6,352 nucleotides of DNA from Anaerolineales bacterium (GTDB taxonomy: Bacteria; Chloroflexota; Anaerolineae; Anaerolineales; UBA6663). Positions 5,843 through 6,352 of the stretch are shown here, one piece after another. The number at the start of each line of letters is the position of its first letter. The first letter of the stretch is position 1. Below the pieces are notes generated by a model, which was not told the origin of the DNA, searched no databases, and saw nothing but the letters and a program-made list of their open reading frames with translations. The stretch is from positions 1-6,352 of the forward strand of contig JAGOBN010000254.1 in the NCBI GenBank assembly GCA_017999235.1, read 5' to 3'. The position numbers and the translations under genes were made by a program.

Positions 5843-6352
5843 TCACTCCCGCCGGGCGGGCACGGCAGCCCGGCGCGCGGCCTGGGCGGTTTGCACTTCG
5901 GCCACAATAAAGAGACTGCCGCAGGCCACCACCACATCCTCCGGGCCGGCCGTCTCTAAAGCATACTCCAAAGCGGCGGCGACCGGCGCGCGCACTTCCA
6001 CCGCCACGCCGCGCTCGGCGGCCAGGCGCGCCAACTGCTCCGGCTCGATGGCGCGGGGATGGACGGCCTGGGAGAGGATCAGGCGCGCGGCCTGGGGCAG
6101 CAGCTCATCCAGCATGCCGGGGATGTCTTTATCGGCCGAGGCGCCGAAGATCAGGATCACGCGCCGGCCGGGGAAATAATCGCGCAGAGCGGCCGCCAGC
6201 CGGCGGGCGGAATCCTGGTTGTGCGCGCCATCCACCACCACAAAGGGGCGGGACTGCAGAATCTCAAAGCGGCCCGGCCAGCGCACGGCGCGCAGACCGG
6301 CCTGCAGGGCATCGGCCGCGATGGGCCAGCCGCGCCCGCGCAGGGCCTGCAG
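5843..6352 (-). CDS. folC: Bifunctional folylpolyglutamate/dihydrofolate synthase, C-terminal part (5' end outside the window)
   Basis: The last 169 residues of a Mur-ligase-family enzyme that adds glutamate to (dihydro)folate in the cytosol. The frame stays open to the right edge, so the start is missing; the internal GTG at 6286 is not a credible start. Recognised by RWPGRFEIL (fragment 24-32), the conserved DGAHN motif (41-45) opening the C-terminal Mur-ligase domain, RRVILIFGASADKDIPGML (63-81), SQAVHPRA (94-101), and the C-terminal GSLFIVAEV (145-153), which corresponds to GSFHTVAHV in E. coli FolC. A Gln follows DGAHN where Pro is more usual; the change is probably neutral. The N-terminal ATP-binding domain is not in the window, so completeness cannot be judged. 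The gene ends 34 nt before lon on the same strand, suggesting co-transcription. Confidence 0.95.
   Translation of the reverse strand: MQALRGRGWPIAADALQAGLRAVRWPGRFEILQSRPFVVVDGAHNQDSARRLAAALRDYFPGRRVILIFGASADKDIPGMLDELLPQAARLILSQAVHPRAIEPEQLARLAAERGVAVEVRAPVAAALEYALETAGPEDVVVACGSLFIVAEVQTAQAARRAAVPARRE

Noticed and set aside
5809..5937. Longer Lon start at 5937
   Set aside because: The extra 43 residues overlap the folC coding region, look like an out-of-frame reading of it, and have no ribosome binding site advantage.

Overview
This is a GC-rich bacterial window. Every well-supported gene lies on the minus strand, so it reads right to left. From right to left it holds: the 3' part of folC (folylpolyglutamate/dihydrofolate synthase); a complete lon (ATP-dependent protease La); a classical short-chain dehydrogenase/reductase (SDR); a soluble SPFH/band-7-like protein; an uncharacterised 380-residue protein; and a 19-bp tandem repeat array that runs to the left edge. 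The composition, the Lon and FolC style, and the SPFH plus unknown pair suggest a Chloroflexota-like (Anaerolineae-type) genome. That is a low-confidence inference from general familiarity, because no rRNA or other phylogenetic marker is present.

Region 1 (about 3262-6352) looks like one transcription unit, folC-lon-SDR. The folC-lon gap is 34 nt and contains a perfect 7-bp hairpin. The lon-SDR gap is 9 nt, and the two genes share a reading frame separated only by the lon TGA and three codons. Lon carries all canonical ATPase and protease motifs, plus an unusual Lys/Ala/Pro/Arg-rich C-terminal tail built on a 15-bp repeat. Any promoter for lon lies within or upstream of folC; none is obvious.

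Region 2 (2397-2478, 82 bp) is the only real intergenic gap inside the gene series. On the minus strand it holds a plausible sigma-70-type promoter and a weak terminator-like hairpin followed by a T-rich run. It probably separates the folC-lon-SDR unit from the next operon.

Region 3 (175-2396) is a two-gene, translationally coupled operon. An SPFH-like protein without a membrane anchor is followed, with a 4-nt GTGA overlap, by a protein of unknown function. The last ~120 residues of that protein resemble the stretch that precedes the motor core in HerA/VirB4/TraG-like ATPases. The resemblance is by eye and unverified. The protein ends about where such an ATPase core would begin.

Region 4 (1-174) is a minisatellite of 19-bp units starting only a few bases after that protein's stop codon. 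It is regular, with five identical central copies and degenerate left copies. It has no stop codon in any of the six frames, and its final copy forms an 8-bp all-GC hairpin. The most interesting unresolved points are what lies left of the array and whether the SPFH plus unknown pair works with a motor ATPase encoded there.
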